Shown: piece by piece, positions 23,525 to 29,602 of the stretch
Position numbering within the stretch: position 1 is the stretch's first letter
Layout of the letters: each line of letters starts with the position of its first letter
Origin: a virus
DNA: 47,608 nt
IMG/VR virus record: IMGVR_UViG_3300043570_000747
Location: 1-47,608 of that record
Direction: 5' to 3' (one strand)
Program-made: the position numbers and the translations under genes
The notes under the pieces: model-generated
The model's database searches: none
Told to the model about the DNA's origin: nothing
The model's input: the letters and a program-made list of their open reading frames with translations, nothing else

Positions 23525-24145
23525 ATGAAGCAAAACTGGTTTAAATATACATACGTGTGCTCTATTTGTGATGCTCTTATTGAGATTACTAATAAAACAA
23601 ATGTATATTCACCATACATCTGCTGTAACATTGAAGCCATATGGTTGTCAGTGGTAGATGCTACAATACATCCAACCCAAACGAAAGAGGAAACAATGGA
23701 AGAGACAACAACACCTGCAGTCCCCGATACATATAACGCTAATCTACTGGTAACCTATAAGGTTATTCATGGTTACTCTGACCCTGAATATGCAACTGTC
23801 AAGGTAGCATCTCTTGAATGGGATTTGCACAATGCCCGTCAAACACAAAAGTCTAACGGCGTATTGCATTCCAAGATTGATTCAGTTAAAGATATTATTA
23901 CTGAAGCATATGCAGATTCAGATGACCAAGATACACTTCGTGCAATTGCTGAAGCGCTTGGTATTGAACTAACACGAGAAGTTGAATGGTCTGCAACAAT
24001 TGAAGTTAGCGGAACTATTTCAGTTGACTTGCTTGAAGGCGATGCAGATGTTGAGCAAGAAATCTACGACAATCTTTATGTTGATTCACAAAATGGTCAG
24101 ATTGAAATTGTCGATACTGAAGTAACGAATGTTCGTGAGAACTAA
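23525..24145 (+). CDS. fusion-like protein with nested promoter: N-terminal zinc ribbon plus acidic domain
   Basis: 206 residues from leaderless ATG 23525; a second start at 23696 (MEETTTPAVPD..., 149 residues) has its own promoter and CGAAAGAGG ribosome site. Residues 1-40 hold a zinc-ribbon-like YVCSICDALIEI...PYICC. Residues 58-206 are acidic, beta-rich and of unknown function (LLVTYKVIHGYSDPEYATVKV..., WSATIEVSGTISVDL). Both starts are in one frame with no stop between, so two nested proteins are expected. It is unclear whether the long form is made or whether a stop was lost between two former genes. Confidence 0.6.
   Translation: MKQNWFKYTYVCSICDALIEITNKTNVYSPYICCNIEAIWLSVVDATIHPTQTKEETMEETTTPAVPDTYNANLLVTYKVIHGYSDPEYATVKVASLEWDLHNARQTQKSNGVLHSKIDSVKDIITEAYADSDDQDTLRAIAEALGIELTREVEWSATIEVSGTISVDLLEGDADVEQEIYDNLYVDSQNGQIEIVDTEVTNVREN
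23646..23667 (+). promoter_or_regulatory. TGTCAG-type phage promoter 10, inside a coding frame
   Basis: TGTCAG (23646-23651), 10 nt ending TGC, TACAAT (23662-23667), 29 nt before ATG 23696. The promoter bases are also read as LSVVDATI in the long ORF. Confidence 0.7.
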
Positions 24146-24357
24146 TGTACTTTGAGTTGACTGCTCCTGATAGGCTCTCTATGGAGAGGGCCTATTGGGA
24201 TGCACAAGTAATTGGGCTAGACCCAACTGCATTATCACCGTTGACATTCAACATTGGAACTGGTAGTATTGAGAAGGTAAGCAAGATACGTGATAAGTAT
24301 AATCTAATTGAAAGTTATACTGCAGACTATGAGCCAACAGGATACACGAGGAGATAA
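24145..24357 (+). CDS. hypothetical protein
   Basis: 70 residues: MYFELTAPDRLSMERAYWDAQVIGLDPTALSPLTFNIGTGSIEKVSKIRDKYNLIESYTADYEPTGYTRR. Overlaps the previous stop by one base. Small alpha/beta protein; no family recognised. Confidence 0.6.
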   Translation: MYFELTAPDRLSMERAYWDAQVIGLDPTALSPLTFNIGTGSIEKVSKIRDKYNLIESYTADYEPTGYTRR

Positions 24358-24358
24358 A

Positions 24359-24505
24359 ATGTCAGACTATAAGGATGGATTCGATGATGGCTACAAGTTT
24401 GCCCGTGAAGAAATAATGGAAAAGCTTGCAGAGATTGATATCATGGATATCGATTCTTGGGTTCTCGATAGAATATCAGAGATGATAGAAGGCGGTAAAC
24501 TCTAA
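24359..24505 (+). CDS. hypothetical acidic helical protein
   Basis: 48 residues from ATG 24359, which follows GAGGAG; begins MSDYKDGFDDGYKFAREEIMEKLAEIDIMDIDSWVLDRISEMI. DGYxxGF/FDDGYKFARE patterns are common in phage mini-proteins. Coupled to the next gene by TAATG. Confidence 0.55.
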   Translation: MSDYKDGFDDGYKFAREEIMEKLAEIDIMDIDSWVLDRISEMIEGGKL

Positions 24506-24708
24506 TGGAAGAATTAAACAAATGGATCGGCTGCGACCAATGCAGTACTGCTCAAGCAATGTATCTAATTAAACTTATGGATGGGGAGCTAGCTTTCTGC
24601 GGGCACCATTTTAATAAGAACAAAGAGGCCCTAGACAAGGTCTCATACGAAGTGATAGAATTAAACAAGGTAGAAGAAGAAGTACCTCAACTAGAAACGG
24701 CGGAATAA
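24505..24708 (+). CDS. DUF7455-like zinc protein
   Basis: 67 residues. CDQCSTAQAMYLIKLMDGELAFCGHHFNKNKEAL follows the actinobacterial/actinophage pattern CDxCxxxA...G-x-L-x-FCGHH...L (DUF7455). CxxC plus C-G-H-H bind zinc. Function unknown, but a marker of actinobacterial origin. Confidence 0.75.
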   Translation: MEELNKWIGCDQCSTAQAMYLIKLMDGELAFCGHHFNKNKEALDKVSYEVIELNKVEEEVPQLETAE

Positions 24709-24709
24709 A

Positions 24710-25075
24710 ATGGGCGACAGAGCAAACTTTGGATTTAAAGATTCCAAGGGCGATACTATATTCCTATATGGGCACTGGGCTGGTCATGGCATGTTGGAGC
24801 GCTTAGCCAATGCTGTGTCTGCAGCAGAGCCACGGTGGACGGATGAAGCATATGCAACACGTATATGCATATCAAGAATGATTGCAGAAGACTGGAACCA
24901 AGAAACTGGATGGGGGCTCAGTGTTAATAGAATTCTAGACAATGAGCACAAGATTCCCGTTATTGACTGGTCCGCTCAAACGTTTACTTTATTTGAAGAG
25001 GACCTGACTACAGAAGTATTCAGTTTATCTTTAGATAAATTCTGTACAAAATACAGTCAACCAGTTATGGTATAA
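24710..25075 (+). CDS. conserved actinophage protein (GDRANFGF type)
   Basis: 121 residues beginning MGDRANFGFKDSKGDTIFLYGHWAGHGMLERLANAV, a recognisable start of a small conserved phage family of unknown function. The 3' end contains the promoter for the candidate RNA at 25083. Confidence 0.7.
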   Translation: MGDRANFGFKDSKGDTIFLYGHWAGHGMLERLANAVSAAEPRWTDEAYATRICISRMIAEDWNQETGWGLSVNRILDNEHKIPVIDWSAQTFTLFEEDLTTEVFSLSLDKFCTKYSQPVMV

Positions 25076-25076
25076 T
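25055..25076 (+). promoter_or_regulatory. promoter of candidate structured RNA
   Basis: TATAAT (25071-25076) with extended TGG. AGTCAA sits at the position of TGTCAG (10 nt before the -10), so it is a variant of the phage promoter (GTCA core kept). Confidence 0.6.
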
Positions 25077-25082
25077 TGAGGT

Positions 25083-25227
25083 AGGTCCAGGGACCTTCTT
25101 CATGAGTACAGGTGCGGCTACCAGGGGATCCCCCAAGTCGCTAAGCAATGCAGGGCTTTTTACTTTCGTTGGTAGATCCTAGCGGCCTTTACTTTTTAAA
25201 CCTCAGCGCAAGCTGGGGTATTTTTTT
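25083..25227 (+). ncRNA. candidate structured non-coding RNA (~145 nt)
   Basis: Begins about 7 nt after a promoter and ends in a canonical terminator. Predicted helices: GGTC-CAGG-GACC; self-complementary GGGGATCCCC; CTACCA (about 25109-25114) with TGGTAG about 60 nt on; GCNA-capped terminator stem. No ORF with a ribosome site inside. Not a tRNA or tmRNA by inspection; family unknown. Confidence 0.5.
25201..25227 (+). terminator. intrinsic terminator with GCAA tetraloop
   Basis: CCTCAGC-GCAA-GCTGGGG (7 bp with one G-U, GNRA tetraloop) followed by TATTTTTTT. Confidence 0.9.
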
Positions 25228-25291
25228 GCCCACAAAAGAATGAGGGTAACATAATCTTCTTACGAGATCAAATTAAAATGCCCTGGAATTT

Positions 25292-25307
25292 TGTGATCTT
25301 GACCACA
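25292..25307 (+). promoter_or_regulatory. Crp/GlxR-like operator (9/10)
   Basis: TGTGATCTTGACCACA, one mismatch; centre 73 nt upstream of the -10 centre at 25370-25375. A second, weaker dyad GGTGTGGAACACACC follows at 25323-25337. Confidence 0.5.
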
Positions 25308-25353
25308 ATGTGTACAAAATGTGGTGTGGAACACACCCAAAAGGTATTCCAAT

Positions 25354-25375
25354 TGTCAGTGGCAGATGTTACAAT
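25354..25375 (+). promoter_or_regulatory. TGTCAG-type phage promoter 11
   Basis: TGTCAG (25354-25359), 10 nt ending TGT, TACAAT (25370-25375); leader ATCAACGAAAGG before ATG 25403. Confidence 0.75.
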
Positions 25376-25402
25376 TAAGCCATATCAACGAAAGGATATA
25401 AA

Positions 25403-26179
25403 ATGCCAAATTGGTGTTACAACACATTAACTATCCAAGGACCTAAGTCTGAGGTAGATATGATTAAAGATAGATTGAATAAGCCATTTACATTAGCCCA
25501 AGAAACATTTGGTATGGGTGATATTTCTACTATGGGATTTCCTACTAAGATTGAACAGGTATCTTATTCTAATCCCGTTTTTTCTTTCCACAATATCCAC
25601 TCATATAAAGATGAAGGTATTACTGATGAAGAGTATGCTTGCCAGCCTTCTCGTGGCAACTATGATATTCAGAATGACCCTGATTGGTTCCGCAAGTCTG
25701 TTGAGTTTGCTAAGACTCAGAAGGATTGGTATTCTTGGAATACATCTAATTGGGGAACTAAATGGGATGTAGCCGTCCGTGACGGTGATGAATATCCAAA
25801 TACAGAATTGCTTGAAGAGAAATCAGAAGGTGATGACAACTGGGTTGTATATAAGTATGAGACTGCTTGGTCACCTGCTGTAACTATCTTAACTAAACTA
25901 TCTAATCTTGTTCCTAACTGCTTGCTTACATTAGAGTTTGAGGAAGAAACAGGTTGGGGTGGGGAATATGAGATTGTCCGTGGAGAAGTAAAAGAATTGG
26001 CTGAATGGGAGAACCGTTGCTATGCTTGCCAGTCTTTTGACACATTATCTTATTGTGAAGATGACTGCGGTGAATTCTGCTCAGAATGTAATCAAGGCTC
26101 TTGGCAGGATGAAGAGGCTATGGCTAAATGTCAGACCCATAGTGTATTATTAGAGCCTAAAGAAAAGGTGGAGGCATAA
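25403..26179 (+). CDS. Api92-like/DUF1281 protein with zinc-ribbon tail
   Basis: 258 residues. MPNWCYNTLTIQGPKSEVDMI is the signature start of the phage Api92-like family (DUF1281). WNTSNWGTKWDV and YETAWSPAVTILTKLSNLVP are also typical: substrate-like W/N motifs in a ferredoxin-like fold. The C-terminus adds a Cys-rich ribbon: CYACQSFDTLSYCEDDCGEFCSEC. Function of the family is unknown. First gene of the last early operon. Confidence 0.8.
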   Translation: MPNWCYNTLTIQGPKSEVDMIKDRLNKPFTLAQETFGMGDISTMGFPTKIEQVSYSNPVFSFHNIHSYKDEGITDEEYACQPSRGNYDIQNDPDWFRKSVEFAKTQKDWYSWNTSNWGTKWDVAVRDGDEYPNTELLEEKSEGDDNWVVYKYETAWSPAVTILTKLSNLVPNCLLTLEFEEETGWGGEYEIVRGEVKELAEWENRCYACQSFDTLSYCEDDCGEFCSECNQGSWQDEEAMAKCQTHSVLLEPKEKVEA

Positions 26180-26397
26180 TGGCAAGTTTCTTAGAAGATG
26201 TAAATCAAATGGTAATTGACGCTGTCTACCAAGATATAGCAGAACAATTACTAGAGGACTGGATTAATAATAATCTAGATGAAGGGCAGTACTATGCAGA
26301 TAAACAATTTGCAGAAATGTCAGGAGATAAATTCATACAAGATGAGTTTAATAAGTTCTATGAACTTAAAGAGGGAGATGAGGGATACATATGTTAG
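26179..26397 (+). CDS. hypothetical acidic protein
   Basis: 72 residues, acidic and helical (LEDVNQMVIDAVYQDIAEQLLEDWINNNLDEGQYYADKQF). Coupled by TAATG to the Api92-like gene; 7-bp overlap with the next gene. No family recognised. Confidence 0.6.
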   Translation: MASFLEDVNQMVIDAVYQDIAEQLLEDWINNNLDEGQYYADKQFAEMSGDKFIQDEFNKFYELKEGDEGYIC

Positions 26398-26564
26398 GCT
26401 ATACTGAATCCGATCTAAACAAAATGATTAATGCTATTCATGACGCAAAGCTTTTCTATCTTAGAACTCCTTCCGATTTAATGGATAAGACAGAACTAAG
26501 GAATGATTTAGAAATGGCTGTCAGTTTTATGCAGGGGCTATGGGCAGAAGGATACTTTGACTAA
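26391..26564 (+). CDS. hypothetical helical protein
   Basis: 57 residues: MLGYTESDLNKMINAIHDAKLFYLRTPSDLMDKTELRNDLEMAVSFMQGLWAEGYFD. Two amphipathic helices. Overlaps both neighbours. No family recognised. Confidence 0.55.
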   Translation: MLGYTESDLNKMINAIHDAKLFYLRTPSDLMDKTELRNDLEMAVSFMQGLWAEGYFD

Positions 26565-26680
26565 TGCTAATAATTAAATGCAGTGTCTGTAAATATGATG
26601 TAGATATAGACGATACAGTTGAAAGCAGGTGCAAGGTGCACTATGAAGGATATTATGGGGCAGAGGAACTTTATGTCTAA
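26564..26680 (+). CDS. 38-residue zinc-type protein
   Basis: MLIIKCSVCKYDVDIDDTVESRCKVHYEGYYGAEELYV: CxxC...CxxH spacing of a minimal zinc finger. TAATG coupling upstream and 8-bp overlap downstream. Confidence 0.5.
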   Translation: MLIIKCSVCKYDVDIDDTVESRCKVHYEGYYGAEELYV

Positions 26681-26855
26681 ATCATCAAGATTTATTGAAT
26701 ATATGAAGATACATCTAATTAGTCTTAACCAGGACTTTGACGGTAAATATAATACTGAAACTAAGATTCATATACAAGGACAAATTGACGCAACCAGGCA
26801 TTTGTTGTCAGTGGCTACTGATATAATGAACAACTCTAACGAAAGGTATGAATAA
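26673..26855 (+). CDS. hypothetical helical protein containing a promoter
   Basis: 60 residues from ATG 26673, chosen over an upstream in-frame ATG because it overlaps the previous stop in the usual style. MSKSSRFIEYMKIHLISLNQDFDGKYNTETKIHIQGQIDATRHLLSVATDIMNN...; its residues LSVATDIM are encoded by TGTCAG promoter 12. Confidence 0.55.
   Translation: MSKSSRFIEYMKIHLISLNQDFDGKYNTETKIHIQGQIDATRHLLSVATDIMNNSNERYE
26806..26827 (+). promoter_or_regulatory. TGTCAG-type phage promoter 12, inside a gene
   Basis: TGTCAG (26806-26811), 10 nt ending TGA, TATAAT (26822-26827); CTAACGAAAGG and ATG 26855 follow. Confidence 0.7.
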
Positions 26856-27136
26856 TGATGAATGCAGAAGACATTGGGCTCCCGCCCCACTTGCAACGAA
26901 TGGTCAATGCAGGTGTTAGTGGATTAGATATAATGCACGGCGAACTAAAGAATCTAATGTTGATTGCCGAAGAACAATTATCTTGGGCCATAGACGTTGA
27001 GAAAGAAACGGAAGAAGCAATGGATTCAATGGACCGCACAAGATGTGAAGGTGTCCTTGATACATTAACAGATATATATAAACTAACATATGATTTGTCA
27101 TTTGCTATAGGAGAAAGAGAAGGGCAAAAAGTATGA
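26855..27136 (+). CDS. hypothetical helical protein
   Basis: 93 residues, start at 26855 or 26858. Largely helical and acidic (LKNLMLIAEEQLSWAIDVEKETEEAMDSMDRTRCEGVLDTLTDIYKLTYDLSFAI), possibly a helical bundle. Has its own promoter and ribosome site. No family recognised. Confidence 0.6.
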   Translation: MMNAEDIGLPPHLQRMVNAGVSGLDIMHGELKNLMLIAEEQLSWAIDVEKETEEAMDSMDRTRCEGVLDTLTDIYKLTYDLSFAIGEREGQKV

Positions 27137-27360
27137 CATACGAGCCAAGCTTGGAAATCGTGGAAGTTGAATACTCATGTTCACCTGGAGGAGTTGATCT
27201 ATTTGAAGTCTATGATAAATCTGATATACCTTTAGATGTTCCAATATATGAGACAGAAAATTTGACCGAAGCGGTCCAATTCTGTTACAATTTAGGAAAA
27301 GACTTTACTGTCAGAACATTAGCGGAATGGAATGAAAGGGAGTTATCATATGTCAGTTAA
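27133..27360 (+). CDS. hypothetical protein
   Basis: 75 residues: MTYEPSLEIVEVEYSCSPGGVDLFEVYDKSDIPLDVPIYETENLTEAVQFCYNLGKDFTVRTLAEW... Acidic, alpha/beta. ATGA overlap with the previous stop, 11-bp overlap with the next gene. Confidence 0.55.
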   Translation: MTYEPSLEIVEVEYSCSPGGVDLFEVYDKSDIPLDVPIYETENLTEAVQFCYNLGKDFTVRTLAEWNERELSYVS

Positions 27361-27721
27361 GATAGATTCATTAGATGTTTTAAAGGCTGAACAAGACATT
27401 CAAGATAGAACTAGAATGCTTGATACTATGGGCCAACTTAATCATATAATTACTTTATTTGATGAGATGTCTGTAGGACTAGCAATGGTATGGCTATGGA
27501 CTTGGGATACTATTAAGAATTACTATAATGATGTAGATCTAGTAATAAAGGATGAAGAGACTGTCTTTACCGCCCTATGGCATGCCGTCAGAAATGGTAA
27601 CGGCTTCTCTCTAGAGTATGGTGCAGAACATCATGAAGAAGAGGTCCGTGACTGGCTATTCAGCAATGACCTAATGAAGTCCGTGGATGACCCATGGGAG
27701 GACGAAGATGAAGATGAGTGA
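27350..27721 (+). CDS. hypothetical acidic protein
   Basis: 123 residues from ATG 27350, preceded by GGGAG at a good distance; an earlier in-frame ATG at 27332 lacks this. Mostly helical with a very acidic tail (DDPWEDEDEDE). Tail is rich in D/E as in DNA-mimic or chaperone-like phage proteins, but no specific function can be assigned. Confidence 0.6.
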   Translation: MSVKIDSLDVLKAEQDIQDRTRMLDTMGQLNHIITLFDEMSVGLAMVWLWTWDTIKNYYNDVDLVIKDEETVFTALWHAVRNGNGFSLEYGAEHHEEEVRDWLFSNDLMKSVDDPWEDEDEDE

Positions 27722-27854
27722 TCAGTACGTAGACACAATCCTCGCAGAGGCCCAACGGCTTCTGTGGGGAGGATCTGAAACAGAAAACATCGAAGCTCAC
27801 AACCTAATCTCTAAACTAATTAAAGATAGGTTGGAGTTAAAAAATTTAAGCTAA
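27708..27854 (+). CDS. hypothetical helical protein
   Basis: 48 residues from ATG 27708 (GGGAGG ends 6 nt before); an alternative is ATG 27714. KMSDQYVDTILAEAQRLLWGGSETENIEAHNLISKLIKDRLELKNLS, helical. Overlaps the acidic tail of the previous gene by 14 bp. Last gene of the operon. Confidence 0.5.
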   Translation: MKMSDQYVDTILAEAQRLLWGGSETENIEAHNLISKLIKDRLELKNLS

Positions 27855-27882
27855 GGGCAAATTGTCCGATTTACGACAGGTC

Positions 27883-27911
27883 TTTACAATCCCGTGAAAA
27901 TCTGATACAAT
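27883..27911 (+). promoter_or_regulatory. sigma70-type promoter for the Lsr2-like gene
   Basis: TTTACA (27883-27888), 17-bp spacer, TACAAT (27906-27911) with TGA before it. Lacks TGTCAG. The block 27855-27903 resembles the direct repeats near 28747 and 28905. Confidence 0.65.
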
Positions 27912-27946
27912 TAACAAAATAACTTATCTCGAAAGGATAAAACCAA

Positions 27947-28099
27947 ATGCAAACAAAGCGTGAATATCTTAAGGCTCAAGGAATTACAGTGGGTGTACGT
28001 GGTCGCTTCTCAGGAGCTGCTAAGGTAGCTATCCAGGAAGCTATCAGCAAGGGCGTTACCTTTACAGATCCACAGCCAGTTACAAAAAAGGCCAAGTAA
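27947..28099 (+). CDS. Lsr2 C-terminal-domain-like DNA-binding mini-protein
   Basis: 50 residues: MQTKREYLKAQGITVGVRGRFSGAAKVAIQEAISKG... matches the Lsr2 DNA-binding half (W/Y-A/L-x-x-x-G-x-x-V-x-x-RGR-I/F...A-x-x-A). That includes the RGR that enters the AT-rich minor groove. The Lsr2 N-terminal oligomerisation domain is absent. A lone DNA-binding domain might compete with the host xenogeneic silencer or mark phage DNA. It has its own promoter, CGAAAGG ribosome site and terminator, suggesting high and independent expression. Assignment is from motif similarity only. Confidence 0.65.
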   Translation: MQTKREYLKAQGITVGVRGRFSGAAKVAIQEAISKGVTFTDPQPVTKKAK

Positions 28100-28106
28100 A
28101 TAGAAC

Positions 28107-28146
28107 GAGGGGTGGTTGACGAGAGTTGCCACCCCTCCCTAATTTT
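28107..28146 (+). terminator. hairpin terminator of the Lsr2-like gene
   Basis: GAGGGGTGG (28107-28115) pairs with CCACCCCTC (28129-28137), 13-nt loop, then CCTAATTTTG. Its 3' arm overlaps the -35 of the next promoter. Confidence 0.7.
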
Positions 28147-28154
28147 GATATAAT
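28126..28154 (+). promoter_or_regulatory. promoter of the 28185 gene
   Basis: TTGCCA (28126-28131), 17-bp spacer ending TGA, TATAAT (28149-28154); about 30 nt before ATG 28185. Confidence 0.7.
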
Positions 28155-28184
28155 GAGTAGTTCCCAAGGCGGAAGGCGGACAGT

Positions 28185-28607
28185 ATGAGTAAGACCAAAG
28201 AAATAAAAGTAGCAGAAGACCTAGTCAACTTAACAGAAGACCATTGGTTCAATGCTGCCATATTAGCAAGATATCTAACAGACCAACCATTTTATACAGT
28301 TGACCGCATTATGGAGTTAGTTGCTCAAATTATCAGGTGGCAGGCTAACAGACATAAAGATGAATTAACTACAGAATCAGGTATATACAATTCAGGAATG
28401 ACATCCGAAGGATTGTTCTTAGCAAATGAGTTAAATGAAACTCTTACCAAACTAATTAAGACTTATAAGTGGGAGAATCTAAAACTTCCAGCGGACCCAG
28501 ATAAATTCATAAAGAGTTTACCAAAGGCGGAGGAACAAAGCTACAGATACTCCTGGTTACATGAAGATAAGAAAGATCCAGTACTAGTAAGTCATCCATT
28601 TATTTAA
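28185..28607 (+). CDS. hypothetical protein
   Basis: 140 residues: EDLVNLTEDHWFNAAILARYLTDQPFYTVDRIMELVAQIIRWQANRHKDE...; helical N-terminal half, no recognised family. Lone gene with its own promoter; the last plus-strand gene before the candidate origin region and its terminator at 28713-28734. Confidence 0.65.
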   Translation: MSKTKEIKVAEDLVNLTEDHWFNAAILARYLTDQPFYTVDRIMELVAQIIRWQANRHKDELTTESGIYNSGMTSEGLFLANELNETLTKLIKTYKWENLKLPADPDKFIKSLPKAEEQSYRYSWLHEDKKDPVLVSHPFI

Positions 28608-28712
28608 TATAGGCAACATATACTTAGTTGGTTAGTATATAAATATCTGAACGAAATAGATTGAAATAGATCTAAAGTATTACTCAGATATAGCCCAAAT
28701 TATCCACAGGTT

Positions 28713-28734
28713 ATCCACAGCCTGTGGATTTTTT
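28713..28734 (+). terminator. intrinsic terminator overlapping DnaA-like boxes
   Basis: ATCCACA-GCC-TGTGGAT followed by TTTTT; 105 bp after the stop of the 140-residue gene. Confidence 0.7.
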
Positions 28735-28746
28735 GTGTGTGGATAT

Positions 28747-28957
28747 GTGGGCAAAATTTCTCCTTTACGACTGCATATTAAAAATCCCTGAAAATGTCGA
28801 CAAATCTATATAGAATCATATAGATCTATATATAAACATATACTAAATCTAGCATAATATACCCAGAATTTGTCAGAATTTTCTATATAAAAATGCTTGA
28901 CAATGTGGGCAAAATATGCCATTTACGACAGCTATTGACAAATCCCTGAAAATATGC
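28747..28957 (+). repeat. pair of 53-bp imperfect direct repeats
   Basis: 28747-28799 and 28905-28957 both start GTGGGCAAAAT, share TTTACGAC in the middle and AAATCCCTGAAAAT near the end, 158 bp apart. A more diverged third relative is at 27855-27903. Iterons or transcription control are both possible. Confidence 0.6.
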
Positions 28958-29166
28958 AGATGTGTATATAGATCCAAATGGAAAATTTGACATTACGGCG
29001 CATCATATGAAAGCGTTTTATTACACATATATATATTTGTCGATAAATCAATAACTAATCTAATAGTATCTATAGTATAAATTCTCCACTATGCTCCACT
29101 TTGCTCCATAGAATTAGCCTTCTAAGGGGGTTTTAAGACACTTTAATGGGCGGGGGGATATAAGGG

Positions 29167-29439
29167 TTAGGGGGTAATTTGCCCATATCCAGAGGAATTG
29201 CCATATCTGTCTGGATCAGCCAGTATCTCTTGAAGCAAGTCTTTTGGCATATTATGACCAGCTTTGGCATGTAACTCCAGATGATCTCTTAATTGCTCAT
29301 CATTGGTTATCTTTACTGATGCTATATATAATGAATATTCTAACTCATCTTCATTTAGCCAACAGGCTGCACATTCTATATGTCCATCTATATGAGGATA
29401 TATGTATATATCGCTATCATAGAATCTAGCGTATGCCAT
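29167..29439 (-). CDS. hypothetical protein
   Basis: 90 residues: MAYARFYDSDIYIYPHIDGHIECAACWLNEDELEYSLYIASVKITNDEQLRDHLELHAKAGHNMPKDLLQEILADPDRYG. C-A-A-C plus two His (LELHAKAGH) could bind zinc; CAACWL...HLxxHxxAGH is a pattern seen in actinophage proteins. Ribosome site GGCGGGG. Overlaps the upstream small ORF by 14 bp. Confidence 0.6.
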   Translation of the reverse strand: MAYARFYDSDIYIYPHIDGHIECAACWLNEDELEYSLYIASVKITNDEQLRDHLELHAKAGHNMPKDLLQEILADPDRYGNSSGYGQITP

Positions 29440-29602
29440 TGGTTCCCCGCCTTTTATTGTATATCTTTTTAGCTATTCTGGCTATGACTACTATGGATAT
29501 TGTGATACCGAAGAGTAACAACCATCTATCTGAATAGTCATAATTCCAGCAGTCCCCGCCTGTAAAGCATTTGGGATCTCTTCCGATTATCTTATCTATC
29601 AT
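29426..29602 (-). CDS. small single-pass membrane protein
   Basis: 58 residues with CFTGGDCWNYDYSD, then a membrane helix (WLLLFGITISIVVIARIA) and a basic tail KKIYNKRRG. The orientation by the positive-inside rule puts the Cys pair outside. TAATG coupling with the upstream 170-residue gene. Confidence 0.5.
   Translation of the reverse strand: MIDKIIGRDPKCFTGGDCWNYDYSDRWLLLFGITISIVVIARIAKKIYNKRRGTNGIR

Larger units (their letters stand above)
28690..29090. other. candidate replication origin region
   Basis: Gene-free. Two exact DnaA boxes TTATCCACA (28700-28708, 28711-28719), a reverse near-box TGTGGATAT (28738-28746, 8/9) and a weaker reverse one at 28723-28731. Then two 53-bp imperfect direct repeats and about 200 bp of extreme AT-rich sequence (TATATAGAT-type), a plausible unwinding element. 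It sits at the switch between the plus and minus transcription blocks. The box pair also makes a terminator, which could be its only role. Confidence 0.5.

Noticed and set aside
25083-25227. tmRNA
   Set aside because: No tRNA-like ends and no tag-coding frame.
28116-28154. TTGACG with the TATAAT at 28149 as a promoter
   Set aside because: 27-bp spacer is too long; TTGCCA at 28126 gives 17 bp.
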